A stretch of DNA of 64,000 bases from Datnioides undecimradiatus. Taxonomy: Eukaryota > Chordata > Actinopteri > Lobotiformes > Datnioididae. Where the stretch lies: the NCBI GenBank assembly GCA_008933995.1, contig WARS01000014.1:6619192-6683191 (forward strand), written 5' to 3'. The first letter of the stretch is position 1. Every line of letters starts with the position of its first letter. The notes under the pieces were generated by a model that ran no database searches, was not told where the DNA came from, and was given only the letters and a program-made list of their open reading frames with translations. The position numbers were made by a program, and so were the translations under genes. Below are positions 1-12,712 of this stretch, one piece after another.

Positions 1-415
1 CCTCTGTAGGGTTCTCGTCATCATTTGTGTGTTGTTGGCTGTCATCTCCAACCACAACATGCACACCTTCATCTGCCTCCTGTAGTGGTGTTGTGATTTT
101 AAGCTCTTCACCCGCTGTGCCAGGAAGCACCTCTGTTACCTCCTCGGCTTCATCCCTCTCTTCCTCTACGGCTTCCTCTGCCTCGTCTACTCTCTCCTTT
201 GCTTCCCTCTGCTCCACCTCTTCATCGTCCTCTTCCCTCTTCTCACGTCCTTCCTCCTCCGCCTCTGGCTCCTTCTCCAGCTCTATCGCCTCCTCATCAC
301 CCTCACTCTCTTCTCCTCCTCTTCCCTCTTCCCGGTTGACAGTGTATCCTGTAGCAATATCATTTTGTTGTTCTGGTTTGACTTCCTCTGCCGTCTCATT
401 TTCCCCTTCTTTTTG
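1..415 (-). CDS. CRACD-family gene, acidic exon cut by the window edge
   Basis: The acceptor (tcttctag) ends at 416 and the exon is open to base 1, 138 codons in phase with the exon before it. It is about one-third Glu/Asp with scattered Lys/Arg, so probably disordered or charged-helical rather than a folded domain. No donor is visible. The Ser-rich plus-strand reading of the same DNA is its antisense shadow. Confidence 0.75.
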
Positions 416-3400
416 CTAGAAGACAAAGGAAATGTAGACAATTAGGTTTAGTGCAGCAGGCAACAAATACAGATTTTAAAAGAACATCAGTCACAATATT
501 ACAAATGAATTAAAGATACTAACATCATGTTGACTGAATTGTTCCACTTGGTCTTCCTCCTCCTCTGCTGCTGCTTCATCTTCCTTATCTTCAACTTTCT
601 CCTCTTCGTCAGTATCTTGATATGAAGGATTGCTCGTGCTCAAAGTTGCAACCTCTTGTTCTTTCTCTTCCTCTTCCTCTGCTGTGGTGGTCTGGTCTGA
701 GCCTGCAGGAGCAGCCTGATAACTAACAGGCTCATCTGCCTCAGCCTCCTCCTCCATCACCTCCTCTCCCTCCTCTACCTCAATATCCTCTCTTTCCTTT
801 TCCTTTACCACCTCTTCTATCTCTAGGACGTCACCCTCCGTCTCCACGCCCAGTGAAGAAGATGCAAGTGGAGTCTTCAAGGAGCTCAGCACCTCCTGCA
901 AGAAGGAGCTTTCCTCGTCCCCGTTTTCCCGGACTCCATCCTCTTCCCCTTTCAGTATTGAGTCACTTGTACTCCTGTTCTCCTCTGCTCCATAGGCGAT
1001 GCCTGGAGGGTCCAGCAGGTACTCTCTTGGACCAGCAGGGGGCTCTGGTGTGGCTCTGGAAACAGATATCAAGGGGTCAGATAAAGAAGGAGAAAACAAA
1101 AACAAGCTGGAGGAAAAAACAAAGAGGAAATGATGCGTAATCACCTGGGACTGTCCAGGGAGGAGGCTCGTGAGCTGGATTTGGAGGAGGGCGGGGGCTG
1201 GGTGTCTGGAGCTTCCTCCTCTGTGAGATGCAGCTCAGGAGAAGAGGAAGCGTCCAGCCCGTGAGAAACATCCTGTTCTGCTTCCGACTCATCCTCTCCC
1301 TCTTCCCTCTCCTCCTTATCTCTTAACAGGGATTGTCTGGAACCCTGTGGTTGCTCCTCTTCCTCCTCTTCCTCCTCCTTGTCCTCCTCCTCCTCCTTGT
1401 CCTCCTCCTCCTCCTCTTCTTCTTCTTCTTTCTCCACCTTTGGTTTCATCTCATCACTACTTACAACTGAATCACAGACAGAAGCAAAGGCCTCAGACAT
1501 CAACTTGATATGACACAGATGCACCAAGCATATTATATTTATACATTTGTATATATATATATTATACAAACTGACAGAAACTGAACATGGATTTTCAGTT
1601 GTGTGTGTGTATATATGTATGTATATATATATATGTCTGTAAAGAAGGAAAGAGACAAACTGAGCTGACCTTCTGTTGTCTTTTGTTGCTCCTGCACCTC
1701 CAAAGCTTCAGTTATGGAGGAGTTCATAACCTCCTGCGCCACAGAGTCTGGCTCAGTCTTCAGCTCCAGCCTCTGCATGGACAGAAGACATCAACGCTGA
1801 CATTTTCAATCATCACTCAGACAGTCGCAGTGATGGAGTGATCCTTTAACCCATAGGATGCAGGATAGGATCTCTAAATCAGCACTCATGTGTTCTGCTG
1901 AAGAGTCACTGGTTCTGTTGGTGATCACCAACTGAACTTTGGTCAGGCAAAGGTCATTACCACATTATTTATAACTAGCATGTTATAAAGTTCATTTAAA
2001 GCACACTGTAATGGGTGTATTAACATGCATGTGCTCCTGTTAGTGCCTTTGCATGTGTCTGCATGTCTTACACTGACAGGCTTCCTCTTGTTGCAGGCTT
2101 TGTATCTCAGGCCCAGCTTGTGTTTGGCAGCAGAGTTATCCAGGCAGCCGAAGGGACTGGCCGGTTGACTGAAGTCCCCCGGAACCACCAGGGGGCTCAC
2201 TGCTCTACTGGAGGCAGCACAGGACAGCTGGGACCAGAAGGGATGGAGACAGAAGGTTTCACTAAAAGGTTTTACAAACTGCTCATTAACAGAGGAAATG
2301 CCCCTCAAGCATTTGACAAGTAAAATAACTACATGCTAAAGCTGGAGTCCATCCAACCAACACTCAGATCTGTGATGACATCTGGAGGAGCACCATTTGC
2401 AAAAGTTTGGGCTTTGTCCACCCATGTCCTGAGAATACTGCATCCACAAGGTCTGTCCAGACAGAGCTGCTCACGTCACAGATTGGAGTGAGTCATCGCT
2501 AGGAGCCTTGTTCTTGGCTTTGAGAAAATAAACAGCCAAACGCTGGAGAGATGCAGGAGCAGAGTGTGTTGAATCTGATAAAAAGGTGGATTTTCATGGA
2601 AATGATGAAGGCAGCTGATAAAGAAACCAGAGGAAACAGAGCTAGACCGGCAAAAGGAGGGAGCGAGAGGGAGAGAGAGAGAGGGAGTCCAGCTGTATAA
2701 ATATTAGCTGTCCTTATCTGCAGGACCAACACTTTCTCTGTCATCACTGGAGAAGTGTTGCACTCTCTCTCCTCTGACAAAATCTATTAACTAATCAAAA
2801 ACTCTCAAAGAGCCCATATTATTCTCCCAGCGTGTTTTAAGGCTAACTAAAGCAGCACGGTGACAGTTTCGTTTGGCAAAGCTTTGCATTTGGCTGCTGT
2901 ATTCTACCAAAAAACCCTTTAACTGTCCACGCTGAAGTCTGTGACCTGACCAAATAACCAAGATTTGTTTACAAAAAGTGATGCTGACGTCCTCAAGATA
3001 TGACTTTTGATGCTTCACACTCCACTCTTTGCTCATATCAGTACCACTGTATAGGTTTGAGTTTCAATAAATGGAAGACGGATGGCCCTAACATCTGCAA
3101 ATGTAACCAAAACTATTTGTATGGCTAGATACCACGAGGGGGGGCGTTCAGGGTATGGTATGGTGTGTTTTTATGATTTAGGTGAACTGACCCTTTAAGA
3201 AGCACATTATTATTTGATTGTCAGGGGCATTCAGAGGAATATGATGCTAGTTATTGTTTGTTGACATCTAGATTTGTGTGTGTGTGTGTGTATGTGTGTG
3301 AGAGAGAGAGAGAGCGAGAGCGAGAGAGAGATGTGTCAGTGACTGTGTCAGTGGGGCGGGTTGAGTCAGAATTTAAACGCTATAACTACAAGCAGACACG

Positions 3401-3629
3401 CTGACTGCCAGAGAAACCATTGGAATGCACTCCGAACACACACAGACACACACACACACAGGGTCAGTGGAATAACACGTACAGTATTGTGGCCAGAGAA
3501 GAGAGAAATAAGGTCAGACAAACAGAAACCAGGGAAGAGAGAAAGGGAGAAGAAGAAGAGGTCAAGTAGCAGACTTCCATTTAAGGTTTCAGCAGCAACT
3601 TGAGGCTTGATTATGACCACACCCACCAT

Positions 3630-3684
<55 letters not shown>

Positions 3685-6600
3685 CCCTCAGGTCCATCCT
3701 CAAGCATCACACACAAAGCACATGACAGCTATTTACTGTGCTACAGATACAGTATGCTTCTGTGTGTTTGAATCTACAGAAGCAGAGCTGCAGGGCATCA
3801 TTAAATCCTCTACATTACATTTCATTTATTTAGCTGGCGCTTTGATCCAAAGCCACTTATAATAAACGCATTCAACCGTGCGGATATAACTCAAAAATTC
3901 AAGATTCAGTGTGGTGCTGAGCAGGTAGCATACAGGGCCTGAAAAAACAAAACAGGGAGCTAAAAGACACTAAAACCCCCCTGTAGAGCCGAAAGGACGC
4001 GATGGTTTATAAATCCCATTCCACACACTCATTTGATCCATTGCTAACGTAAAAATATTGATTAATGCCAGTTTAAGAGCTGAAAGTTCTTGCAACCAAA
4101 CAACAAAACCTGAACCCAGGGATCCTAGATCATTTTATGATATGGATGAGTTCTCTCGCTCAAAACTGTTAGCGCTACAATGAAGTTCCTTTTTAAGAAT
4201 AAAATCTCAAAAAGAAAATTAAACAGTCCGTCTCCATGAAGTCTGTCGTGAGTCCTCGGTGGATGGAAAAGCTCTGCAAAGTGCCACTGCCGTCCAAAAG
4301 TCACTGCCGTCCTCCTTGACCACATTCCTGTGTGTGGAACACGCTTTAAATGGGATATTTTCAGGTTTTTGCGTGTGCGCGTCGTTGTAGCTGGCCATTT
4401 GTGGTTCTTTTCAGCGGGAGAATGACTGGCCAAAACCTTTCTGAAATTGCTAAAACAGCACTATCATTAAATGCTCATTTGTCATACTTTGCTGACTGCG
4501 CTTTTAAGCCCGCATTATATCCAGCGGGACTAAATGGATAGTTGAGGTTTTTCAGGACGTTCGTCTTATCACGACTTGGCACTCCTTTCTGTGCATCTGA
4601 GAAGTACAATTGCAGTGACTGTTTTGGGAGAATATGGGACATTTCAAGTCACATGGGCTGAACCACAGGCACTCATACAGTAGGTCAGGAGGCTGACAAT
4701 TACAGGGCACAGAGGGAGCAAGACAGTAGGAAAGAACTGGGATTAAGTGACAGATAAAAGTGTGGAGAGAGGTCAATTTGCATGAAGGGGGCTTTTATTT
4801 AGATCCTAGCTTGGATCAGTGTCAGTGATTAGACTGGATCATGGGATGTTTTTAACCGTGGCAGTCACATGAGGAGAGATGTCACAATCACACAAAGCTA
4901 CGCGCTCACACAGCCTGGAGGTTCCTCCTCGCATTCAGAAATCACATATCGTACCAGGTCACGACTTTGGCTGCTGACAGGGGAAATTCACTCGCCGCGC
5001 TCCATGGAGGATATTCGTCGCCAACACCACAGCCAGAGCAAATTCACGTGGTGGTGGTATGGTTTGGAATCTCCATGTGACAAAAGGTGAACTCAACATT
5101 AAAGTCTGTTTCCAGGTGTTGGGGAGAGCCACTGTATACATGGAAAAGCCTGTTTAAAGCCAGCTGTGGCTCCAGAAGGAGGAAGATGCAGCTTGAGGCT
5201 ACATCGGCCGCTAAGAGCATAGCACACCTGACTGAACAGTCAAGTTAATGTAGGTGCAAGGTAGCTTGGTAGGTGCCAGGGAAGATGAATGTACCTGCAT
5301 CATTGACTCTGAAACTTTCAGGAGCGCAATGATAACTAGGTGCTTGTTTACCTGATCGTCATCGCTGTCTATTCCCTCCAGACTGATCGAGCTGTTCCTC
5401 TGAGCCTGATTCTGAGAGATGCAGAGATGCAGAGGGGGGGGGGGCGCATTAACAGTCTGCAGCGCACAGCATTCGGGTGGACTGGCACAGGATTCACTGC
5501 TACATGTTACCATGGCCGCGTGACGTGTGGTGTATTCAGGCGGACTGCAGGGCAGGCCGTCATCCTCGGACATGGTCCCGGCATCTTCTGCTTTCTTCAC
5601 ACACATGAGGGATGGAGGGGAGCCCAGCCTGATGGCCTGCTTCAGTTGCTGCTGCAGAAAAAAAAACCAACACGAACTTCACGACTTGTCTTTGTGTGCG
5701 CGTGAGTCACATACGTTGGAACCAATACACCTCAGCAAGAGTCGCCTGGAAATGCGGGTGCTGCAGCGCGAAGTGAAAGCGTTTTCCCGGCTTTGTGAGG
5801 GTTCAGATATTCAGGCTACAGACTACAGCTTCTTAAAAAGCGTAACAGAGGTGTGTTTGAGGATGTATTGTGGTGTTTACTAAGTTTCACTGCTTTTACA
5901 GTCTGAAAACCCACACTTGTGTAGAGTATGATTAACAGAGAATGACTTATAAGGACAGGCAGCTGGCACTCAGGGGAGATAGTGTTTATTTTAGGCGTGT
6001 GTGTGTGTGTGTGCGTGCGTGGTACGTATCACAGAAACTCAAACTAACTGATTTTTTTTTTTTTTATCTGCCAGTTACGTGTTGCCCTGTAACAGTCACT
6101 CAAGGACTCATTTACCCAGGCGCAAAGCAAACAGTGGACAATGCAGCTTTTCTTTAGCCGGGCTGGACGCTGATACGCACCGAGTCCTTGACAAAGAGAC
6201 GTCTAACCGCTGCAGTTTCTAGCGTTCATGCCTCAGTGTTGTCACGGGAACTCGAAACGCATCGAGGAACAGCGCGGCGCTTATCTCGCCGTTTGCAGTT
6301 ATCTCGGGAGCTCAAAATGCTGAGTCGAAGACATGTAACTTTAGATTTCTGTTGTACGCTCACACCAACACTATCTGACCATGTTATACTGACTTCACAG
6401 TGTTAACCTGTGCATTATGATGTACTAACACTGCACCTTGTGAACCTCTTACTCTAACTCTTGTCATTACCTGTGTCTTTCACTGTGTGACTGTTGTCTC
6501 GTGTGTCAACAGGGCCGAGTTAAACACTTTCACTGCGTTTCTCTGTGTTTTAGCTACAGGAGGAAGTTTTTTTCCTTTTTAGCAAATCCTCTTAAGACGT

Positions 6601-9600
6601 TGTTGAATTCTCACTCCCGCATTGCAGGTGGCTTAGCGGAGAAGTTTAACTGGAGGTCAGTCCGTCTGTCTGGGTCTCACGTCTTCCCATTTTAGCCCGT
6701 TGTTGTGACAGATATTTGCTCTGTCTGCTTTTCTTTTCATCATCCAGTCTTTCATTTTGCTTTGACAGACGCTTCGGTTTTAGCGATACACATCAGCTCA
6801 GCCGGTCTGGCTAAATATACAGCAGATCAGCTGGTACGGCTCTGTCTCTCTCTATTAACGCCTTCATTGAGAAATACCGCTCACGGCAGCTGAGAGCAGC
6901 GCAGGGTCACAGAGTGTCTCCTTCCCAAACTCACAGAGTGTGAATCTTTGTTTGTTTATTGCTCCTTGTTGACCTGCAGTCGAATGTCTTGTCTGCCTCC
7001 TTGAGCAGGTCAGAGTTCAGGGTCACTGCGACCTCCACGGCCTCACAGGAGCTCAGACTAAAAGATCAGGTCTGCTTCTTGCATGAACTTACCTGTAGTG
7101 ATTTCACCTTTCCGTGAATGCTGTCCTGAGATGCCCCCAGAGCCTCGTTGGCCTCCGATGAGTCCGAAACAAAGACGGAGTCGTGTGACAAGGCTTTGCT
7201 GCCCAGGCTGATCTTTGACCTATGGGAAACAGGAAGAAGAAGAAATAAACAAAGCAGAAAGCGGTGTTTCACAGTTTCTAAAACAAAAGAAACAAAGTAA
7301 GGAGAAGTGGATGTTGGAAGTCCTGATGGGTTACAGGTTTAAAACAAAGGACCAATAACGGTGGCGGTTTGAAAACCGTTTACCCCACAAATATCATCTC
7401 TCTCTTATCAGTTTTGCATTTTTCTGTTTGTGTTCATCAGAAATGCGTCCTCTTAAATAAACCTCCCCTAATGATGTTGTTGAGGTGGAACACTGCCTGG
7501 CTTCAGTAAAACAGGAGCAGATATATCCTGTGACACAACGAGCAAAAGTCAAGAGGAGACAAGGCAGGAAGTGGCACAACTTGGAAAAACAAAGGAAATT
7601 AAGATTGTCCACAGGAAGACACATTCCACTACTCGCTACGAAAACAGGAAACCAGGAACCCCAACTGAGGAAGAAGAGGAGATGGATGTTAAAACATCTT
7701 CCTTTCTGAAATTGTCTCTGTCTCTTTTCACACAAGAGGAGAGATTTATGTACACGGGCAGGGGATCGCCTGTAAATTGGGTGGAGAGACGATACCGAGC
7801 TGCAGGAAAATGGACAACTGCAATTTAGTTTCTAGTACCAGTGGCTGTGTTGTTGGTGAACCCCTTAAAAATTCTCGTGTTGTACAGCAAGCGGTGGCTC
7901 GTTCAAGTACTGTAAGTCTGGAAAAGCAACGTAATACTGCCAAAATGTTTCATTGTGGAGAAGCAATTGACCTTAAGGATCTGCTAACCCATCAAGGCAT
8001 TTCTACCATGAAACGAATACAATTATAAGAGAAAACACTAAAAGATTTGGACAAAAACCAAAAACTGAAAGCAATTTTAATAACTTTGGTACAAAATGTG
8101 CTGCAAATTTACTGCGATGGAAGAAATCCACGATCTCTAACAAAGTGTAGAGAAAAAATGTTGATGTCAATTTAAATTCCTCAGCAAACATTTTTGGATG
8201 AAGCACCGAAAAGCTTCTCTAACTGGTTTAAATCTGTACGGAGGCCCTGAGGGACAAGTGTGAAAAAAAAAAAAAAGAAGAAGCCTTTTCCGGAAATCCA
8301 TTTTCTAACTTTGACCTAAATTGTTTCCTCTACTCTGTTTATGATTTGATAATGGAGAGGATAGATTTGTACATTTGTTGATATCAGAATAAGCACTTTG
8401 GATACATTTAGATCGCGGCAGGTAAGATTAATGTTGTAATTATTCATCTTTTTATGATACAGACCTAGACGTTGCTTGAAATCCTATCATTAATGATTTT
8501 AGCCGCTCAGCTCAGTGTGTGTCTGATCTTACCCGGAGCCCTTATCCTTCTCCGACCGAGTGAGTGTGTTATTTTCGGATGTTTTGCTGACATTGTCGCT
8601 CGATTGGCTGGCTTTGAGCCCGGCGTCTGCTCCCGCGGCCGGCGGCTCCTTTCTCTTCTTCCTGGCAAAGAACTTTTTAAAAGTCTGGAACTTGGACTTC
8701 TTCTTTCCTGTGATGACAAATGAGGAAAGAGGGAGAGAGAGAGAGAGAGAGAGACGGCAAACTGGTCAAACCCCCCCTCGCGGTTACCTTCCTCTGACAG
8801 CACCACAGTGAATCATTACAACTAACTGCACGGTGATATATTAATGAGAAAATTACAGACACAGCATCTTTACACACAGCCCTCATATGAACTCTATTTA
8901 AGCGATTAGCCCTGTGTTGGCTGTAAAAGCTCAGGTAGGCACCCCGGGAGAACATACACACAGAGACTGATGTACGTCTACACAGAGACGCACATAAAAG
9001 ACAGATACACACACGGTTTGTGCTTGTAAACCCTCCCCCCCGTGAGCCCACCTCCATTAGCACCGCAGTGGAAAAACTCAACAACTCTTTTATAACTCCT
9101 TAAACAGCTACAAACTGCTTTCACTGCTTTCAGCCAGCATGGCACTCACGCAGAACTTGAAATGCCCCCCCGGCTCTCTGCCTGTCCCACAATCAGCAGG
9201 GCCAGAGGGCTGTCTCAACATGTAGGGTTCTACTCAAGTCAAGTCAGTCTGTGTCAGGGAAGATGCACGTCCTTATCTTTACGTTTTAACACCAAGACCG
9301 AGGTCACGTTCAGTTTTCACTTCAGCTTCCTCATTTAGTGGAATGTCGAAAACACTGCAACGGCCAATCAAATAGAGGTACATGCACATTCCTTATAGAT
9401 CACTCTGGATCCCAAATGCAGCACATTTTACTGTTTACCAGACCATCGTGCAGTGTTTTGGTGTTTAATAATGCTTCAAACTTGTGGATCTGTCACTAAA
9501 ACTGGATTCCTCGATGTATCTCATGTCTGGTCGGCGGCTGATATGACAGGCCATTATGGTCTTTTAACGCGGGGCTGTAAGAGCCTACGGCCGTGTGACA

Positions 9601-11669
9601 GTCATCCTCTGGAGACCATGAATGTCTGAATAATTGAGGGCGATCTACCAAAATGATGGGCCAACTGACCAACCACCATTGCACTGGCCTGTGTTTTGCC
9701 AGTATGGGAGTGAATACATATGACAGCTGGTCTCTGGCTCTCAAGGGAGAAGTGTAATGACTTGCAATGCTGAATGTCCTAGAGATGGTCATAGACTAAT
9801 CTGCATCTACCCTCCTTCAGTGCTATAGGATGGTCAACAATAAAGCTCTGTTGAATGTTGAATGTTGAACTCCATGACCTCTGACACGAATGGGGTTTTA
9901 AAGGAACCTTCCAATACAGGCGTAAGTCCCAACATATGAACATACTAATCCCCAGAGGATGGAAAGTGTTGAAACACAGAACACGTGGAGAAGGAGAAAG
10001 GAGCTGTGAGCTCAGAAAGAGCCCGGAGAAAAACAAAACAACTGCGATCCAACTATTTTGAGAATTCACATCCCTGGGCCATAAAAAATGCTTCAGAGGA
10101 GACTTAAAAAAAAAAAGACACGTTCTTTTCATACTAGCCGTGTCATTTTCGTCCTTCACCCTGTGGGGAATCCTTCAGCATTCCTTCTTTTCTCTAAAAA
10201 TACCCTTTCTGTTTGGAGCTAAATCACAGCTGAAAAATGCCTGGAATCTAAACCGGGCACCGGGGCCAAGACGCCTGAAAACTTCTGGGTCATTTCCTAA
10301 AGAAATCGTCACCAATTCATTACGCTTATTCAGTTTTGTGTTTGTGATTTTATACTTTATATCATTCAGGCAGCTCGCTGTCTTTTACATTGAGATATTG
10401 TGCGTGCTGTTGGTAAAATGTTCACAAAAACTAACCACAAGTGAGAAACAAGCTGCACTCACAAACTGCCTGTTCTGCACACAGTGCTAAATATAGCTCC
10501 TGCCACACTATTAGAGACAAGATAATGTCATTTTTCATCCAGTTTCTGTGAAGAAATGTTGGCTGTGAATCCTCTTCTCTTTTGTCTGGACCTTTAAGCA
10601 GACTGCTATATTTAATTGAGGCGCTTCCAACCAGCTTTTGATGACGCTTCAGAGGCCTTTCTGCACTGCCAAGAGGAAAAATCAGGGGGAAACACCAGCC
10701 GACAGTGCCATTTATTGCGCTATTTTAGGCACAATACACTATTAAGTTAAAGGTCCGCACTCAGTGAGTTGAAAAAGGCCACCCCTTCAATGGAAGGTCA
10801 GTGGAGCTTTACGGTCATTGTACGTCTAAGATACTGTTATTTCTCAATATGCAGGCTTTCAGTTACACACACCGCTGCACGCATGCACTCAAAATAGCAT
10901 CATGGGAATTTCAAGGCACTCTAAGGTCAGTATTAGGGGGAACTGGGGAACTGACCTCAGTTTAAACAATGAGAAGATGGTGACCTTTGACAGGGAAACA
11001 ATGTCATGAACAGAGAAAGAAAAAGAGGAGAAGGAAGCTAAAAGAAATGTTTGGGGATAGGACTCGATTATTGTCTGGACAGGGGTTCGCTGGTCAGTTT
11101 CAAAACGGAGAGTCACATCTTTCCGTCCACCAATCAAAGATAAGATATTTTGAGTCATTTGCTGCTTATATTGTCAGACCACTGTTAATCAGATCTTATC
11201 AAACCACACCCAGAACAGTATTACAAAAAGCTAATTCAAACTGTAGATCCTATTTGAACACATCACATTTAACTGGGCAGCAGTCGGAGCTAAGCTGCCC
11301 GTCTGACCCCATGGCTGGGTTAACACCAGCAGATTGAGACGGACATGACTGGCAGACTCCACGATCTGTTGCCTGACGTTCAGGCCTCTAGTAGGAGTCG
11401 AATAGAAATGACTCACCAAATGTTGTACTAAAGATCCATTTCCTGAAACAAAGTAAACACATTAGATGTTTACTTAAGCATCAGGAGTAAAACAGGACCT
11501 AGTTTGGATCGTTGCCTAACACCCAGGAATGAAAGGTTGTTTTCACTCTGTTGGACTGTGGACGTGTGCTCATGTTCTCTGACCTCCCAAAGCAACTTCT
11601 TCCTCATTCCCATTATATCAACAGCATATGTGCTATCCATCTGTACAGACAGCGTGCATCTGTGTTTTA

Positions 11670-11709
<40 letters not shown>

Positions 11710-12712
11710 TGAGAGATGATGATAGCTTTCTCTTTTCCTTCATTTCCTGCCAACAGCAGTGGGGAGATCTGGATTGTTAAAGCCGGCCTGATCTTCCCTG
11801 CTGTGTGTCTGTGTACAGAGCCTCACTGCTGATAAGACGTAGGCTGCTATAAACTGCTATCCACCCCGTTCACACACTAATATAGTTTGTAATTTTCAAT
11901 CCTTGGGAGAAACAACGGCTCCTGAGAAACCATTTTGTACTTCATAGCACATGCAGAGTTTGAGATGTTTTTATTAAAAATCAATTACTTCCCCGTTTGT
12001 TCCTAAAGAATTCAGGGTACACTAATTATTTTCCTGATTATAAAAAAAATAGTTTATATAATTCAGCACTCTTTAATGTGAAACATCAGCTCAAACTAGC
12101 TGGGAGAATGAGAGTATTTAAGTTTTGCATTTGTACAGTTTAACATTTGTTCAAAGTCAATTTGTATGCAGATGACTGTCATGTATAATTCATAAAATGT
12201 TATTCAAATATACATACATAACAAATATAAATATAATTTGCCTGTGCATCCTGAGCAGATAGTATTTCCAGTAACATGGATCTATTTAAAAGTTTTGTGT
12301 TAAACACTAAAAATGTTCATTTTTGTGAATTAACTGATCAGAGGATTTGAGGATACATCAGTGAAAAGCTGGTAATCGGTGGTACAATGTTCCAGATTAG
12401 CTGGTTTCAGTTTCAGTTCATTGTGCAGCTCTTTCTTTGGTTTATTGTGGAAAACCTAATTAGCTGATTCATTGATTAGGCCTTGAATTGACCTTGTAAA
12501 CTCCCAAAGAGCAAAAAGAAAAAGGGTAAAAACACAAGGGTCTAATTTCACTCATGATTACAAATTCAGAGTTCCTCTCTTCAGTGAAATCACTCGTGAC
12601 TTTTTTAAAGGACTGAATCAGACTGGTACCTGAGCACTCTTCCACGACCTCAGCAGGCTCCTGATTGGCCATCACATCTGGAGGTCCGGATGCCATGGCA
12701 CCGCTGTCACTG
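1..12712 (-). CDS. CRACD/KIAA1211-KIAA1210 family protein, partial (3' end beyond the window)
   Basis: Coding exons in gene order: 12696-12630, 8707-8533, 7219-7093, 5651-5352, 2227-2072, 1772-1670, 1466-1145, 1055-524 and 415-1. All junctions are GT-AG and the phases join into one open frame of 732 codons. Counting from the Met at 12696, residues 24-42 are a basic block (KKKSKFQTFKKFFARKKRK). Next come SKALSHDSVFVSDSSE and SQDSIHGKVKSLQ (about 85-123), a Ser/Pro-rich part with SEDDGLPCSPPEY (about 152-164), LDNSAAKHKLGLRYK (about 252-266), and then Glu-rich low complexity from about 315 to the edge. The SHDS, GKVK-LQ and LDNSAAKHKL blocks are, from memory, hallmarks of the CRACD (KIAA1211), CRACDL and KIAA1210 family; CRACD binds and inhibits actin capping protein. 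I cannot fix the paralogue. KIAA1210 is plausible because, like IDS, it is X-linked in humans. The ATG at 12696 has a strong context (GCCATGG), but upstream exons may extend the N-terminus. Confidence 0.85.
524..1055 (-). CDS. CRACD-family gene, large acidic exon
   Basis: The acceptor (tttccag) precedes 1055 and the donor (GAT|GTTAGT) follows 524. It completes an Arg codon split with the previous exon, then encodes 177 codons. It opens with a Pro-rich segment (PEPPAGPREYLLDPPG) and then becomes Glu-rich. The donor is a weaker match than most in this gene, but the phase fits the next exon exactly. Confidence 0.75.
1145..1466 (-). CDS. CRACD-family gene, poly-Glu exon
   Basis: The acceptor (gtctgtgattcag) precedes 1466 and the donor (CCCAG|GTGATT) follows 1145. 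It encodes a run of Glu broken by DKEEEE units, then a Ser/Asp-rich tail (SSSRASSLDSPR). The Glu run comes from GAG/GAA trinucleotide-like DNA at about 1355-1435 and could vary in length between individuals. Confidence 0.75.
2228..5351. other. Intron of the CRACD-family gene
   Basis: No coding exon recognised. Contains a GA-rich tract near 2660-2690, a TG/AG microsatellite (3276-3330) and a long CA repeat (3631-3682). Confidence 0.6.
3631..3682. repeat. (CA)n microsatellite, about 52 bp
   Basis: Uninterrupted CA run inside an intron of the CRACD-family gene, followed by a C6 run. Confidence 0.95.
5352..5651 (-). CDS. CRACD-family gene, Ser/Pro/Cys-rich exon with a G11 run
   Basis: Exactly 100 codons, phase 0 at both ends, acceptor ttctgcag, donor CAG|GTAAAC. 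It starts QQLKQAIRLGSPPSL, directly after GKVKSLQ from the exon before, which matches the family order GKVK-LQ-QQL that I recall from human CRACD. Eleven G in a row (5434-5444) encode part of a Pro stretch. Confidence 0.85.
5652..7092. other. Intron of the CRACD-family gene
   Basis: Short TG tract near 5995-6020 and a T run near 6050-6065. Plus-strand readings here lack splice signals or family resemblance. Confidence 0.6.
7220..8532. other. Intron of the CRACD-family gene
   Basis: Non-repetitive, AT-rich towards 8000-8450. No exon recognised on either strand. Confidence 0.55.
8708..12629. other. Intron of the CRACD-family gene
   Basis: Contains a GA microsatellite (about 8728-8756) and a TG microsatellite (11674-11707), and is AT-rich at 11940-12300. 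No coding exon recognised. Confidence 0.55.
11674..11707. repeat. (TG)n microsatellite, about 34 bp
   Basis: Uninterrupted TG run, intronic, grading into GAGTGAGAG. Confidence 0.95.
12630..12712 (-). CDS. CRACD-family gene, exon with a strong start codon (ATG at 12696)
   Basis: The acceptor (ccctgtctcacag) ends at 12713 and the donor (CTCAG|GTACC) follows 12630. The ATG in a GCCATGG context starts MASGPPDVMANQEPAEV. The 16 bases before it stay open in the same frame (SDSGAM after a split codon), so the exon can be entered from coding upstream exons that end in phase 2. Two such exons are seen, at 16.5 and 26.1 kb. Confidence 0.75.

Noticed and set aside
27-419. Plus-strand Ser-rich open frame of 130 aa
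   Set aside because: Antisense of the Glu-rich exon; Ser codons (TCC/TCT/TCA) mirror GGA/AGA/TGA-type purine codons. No independent splice or start signals.
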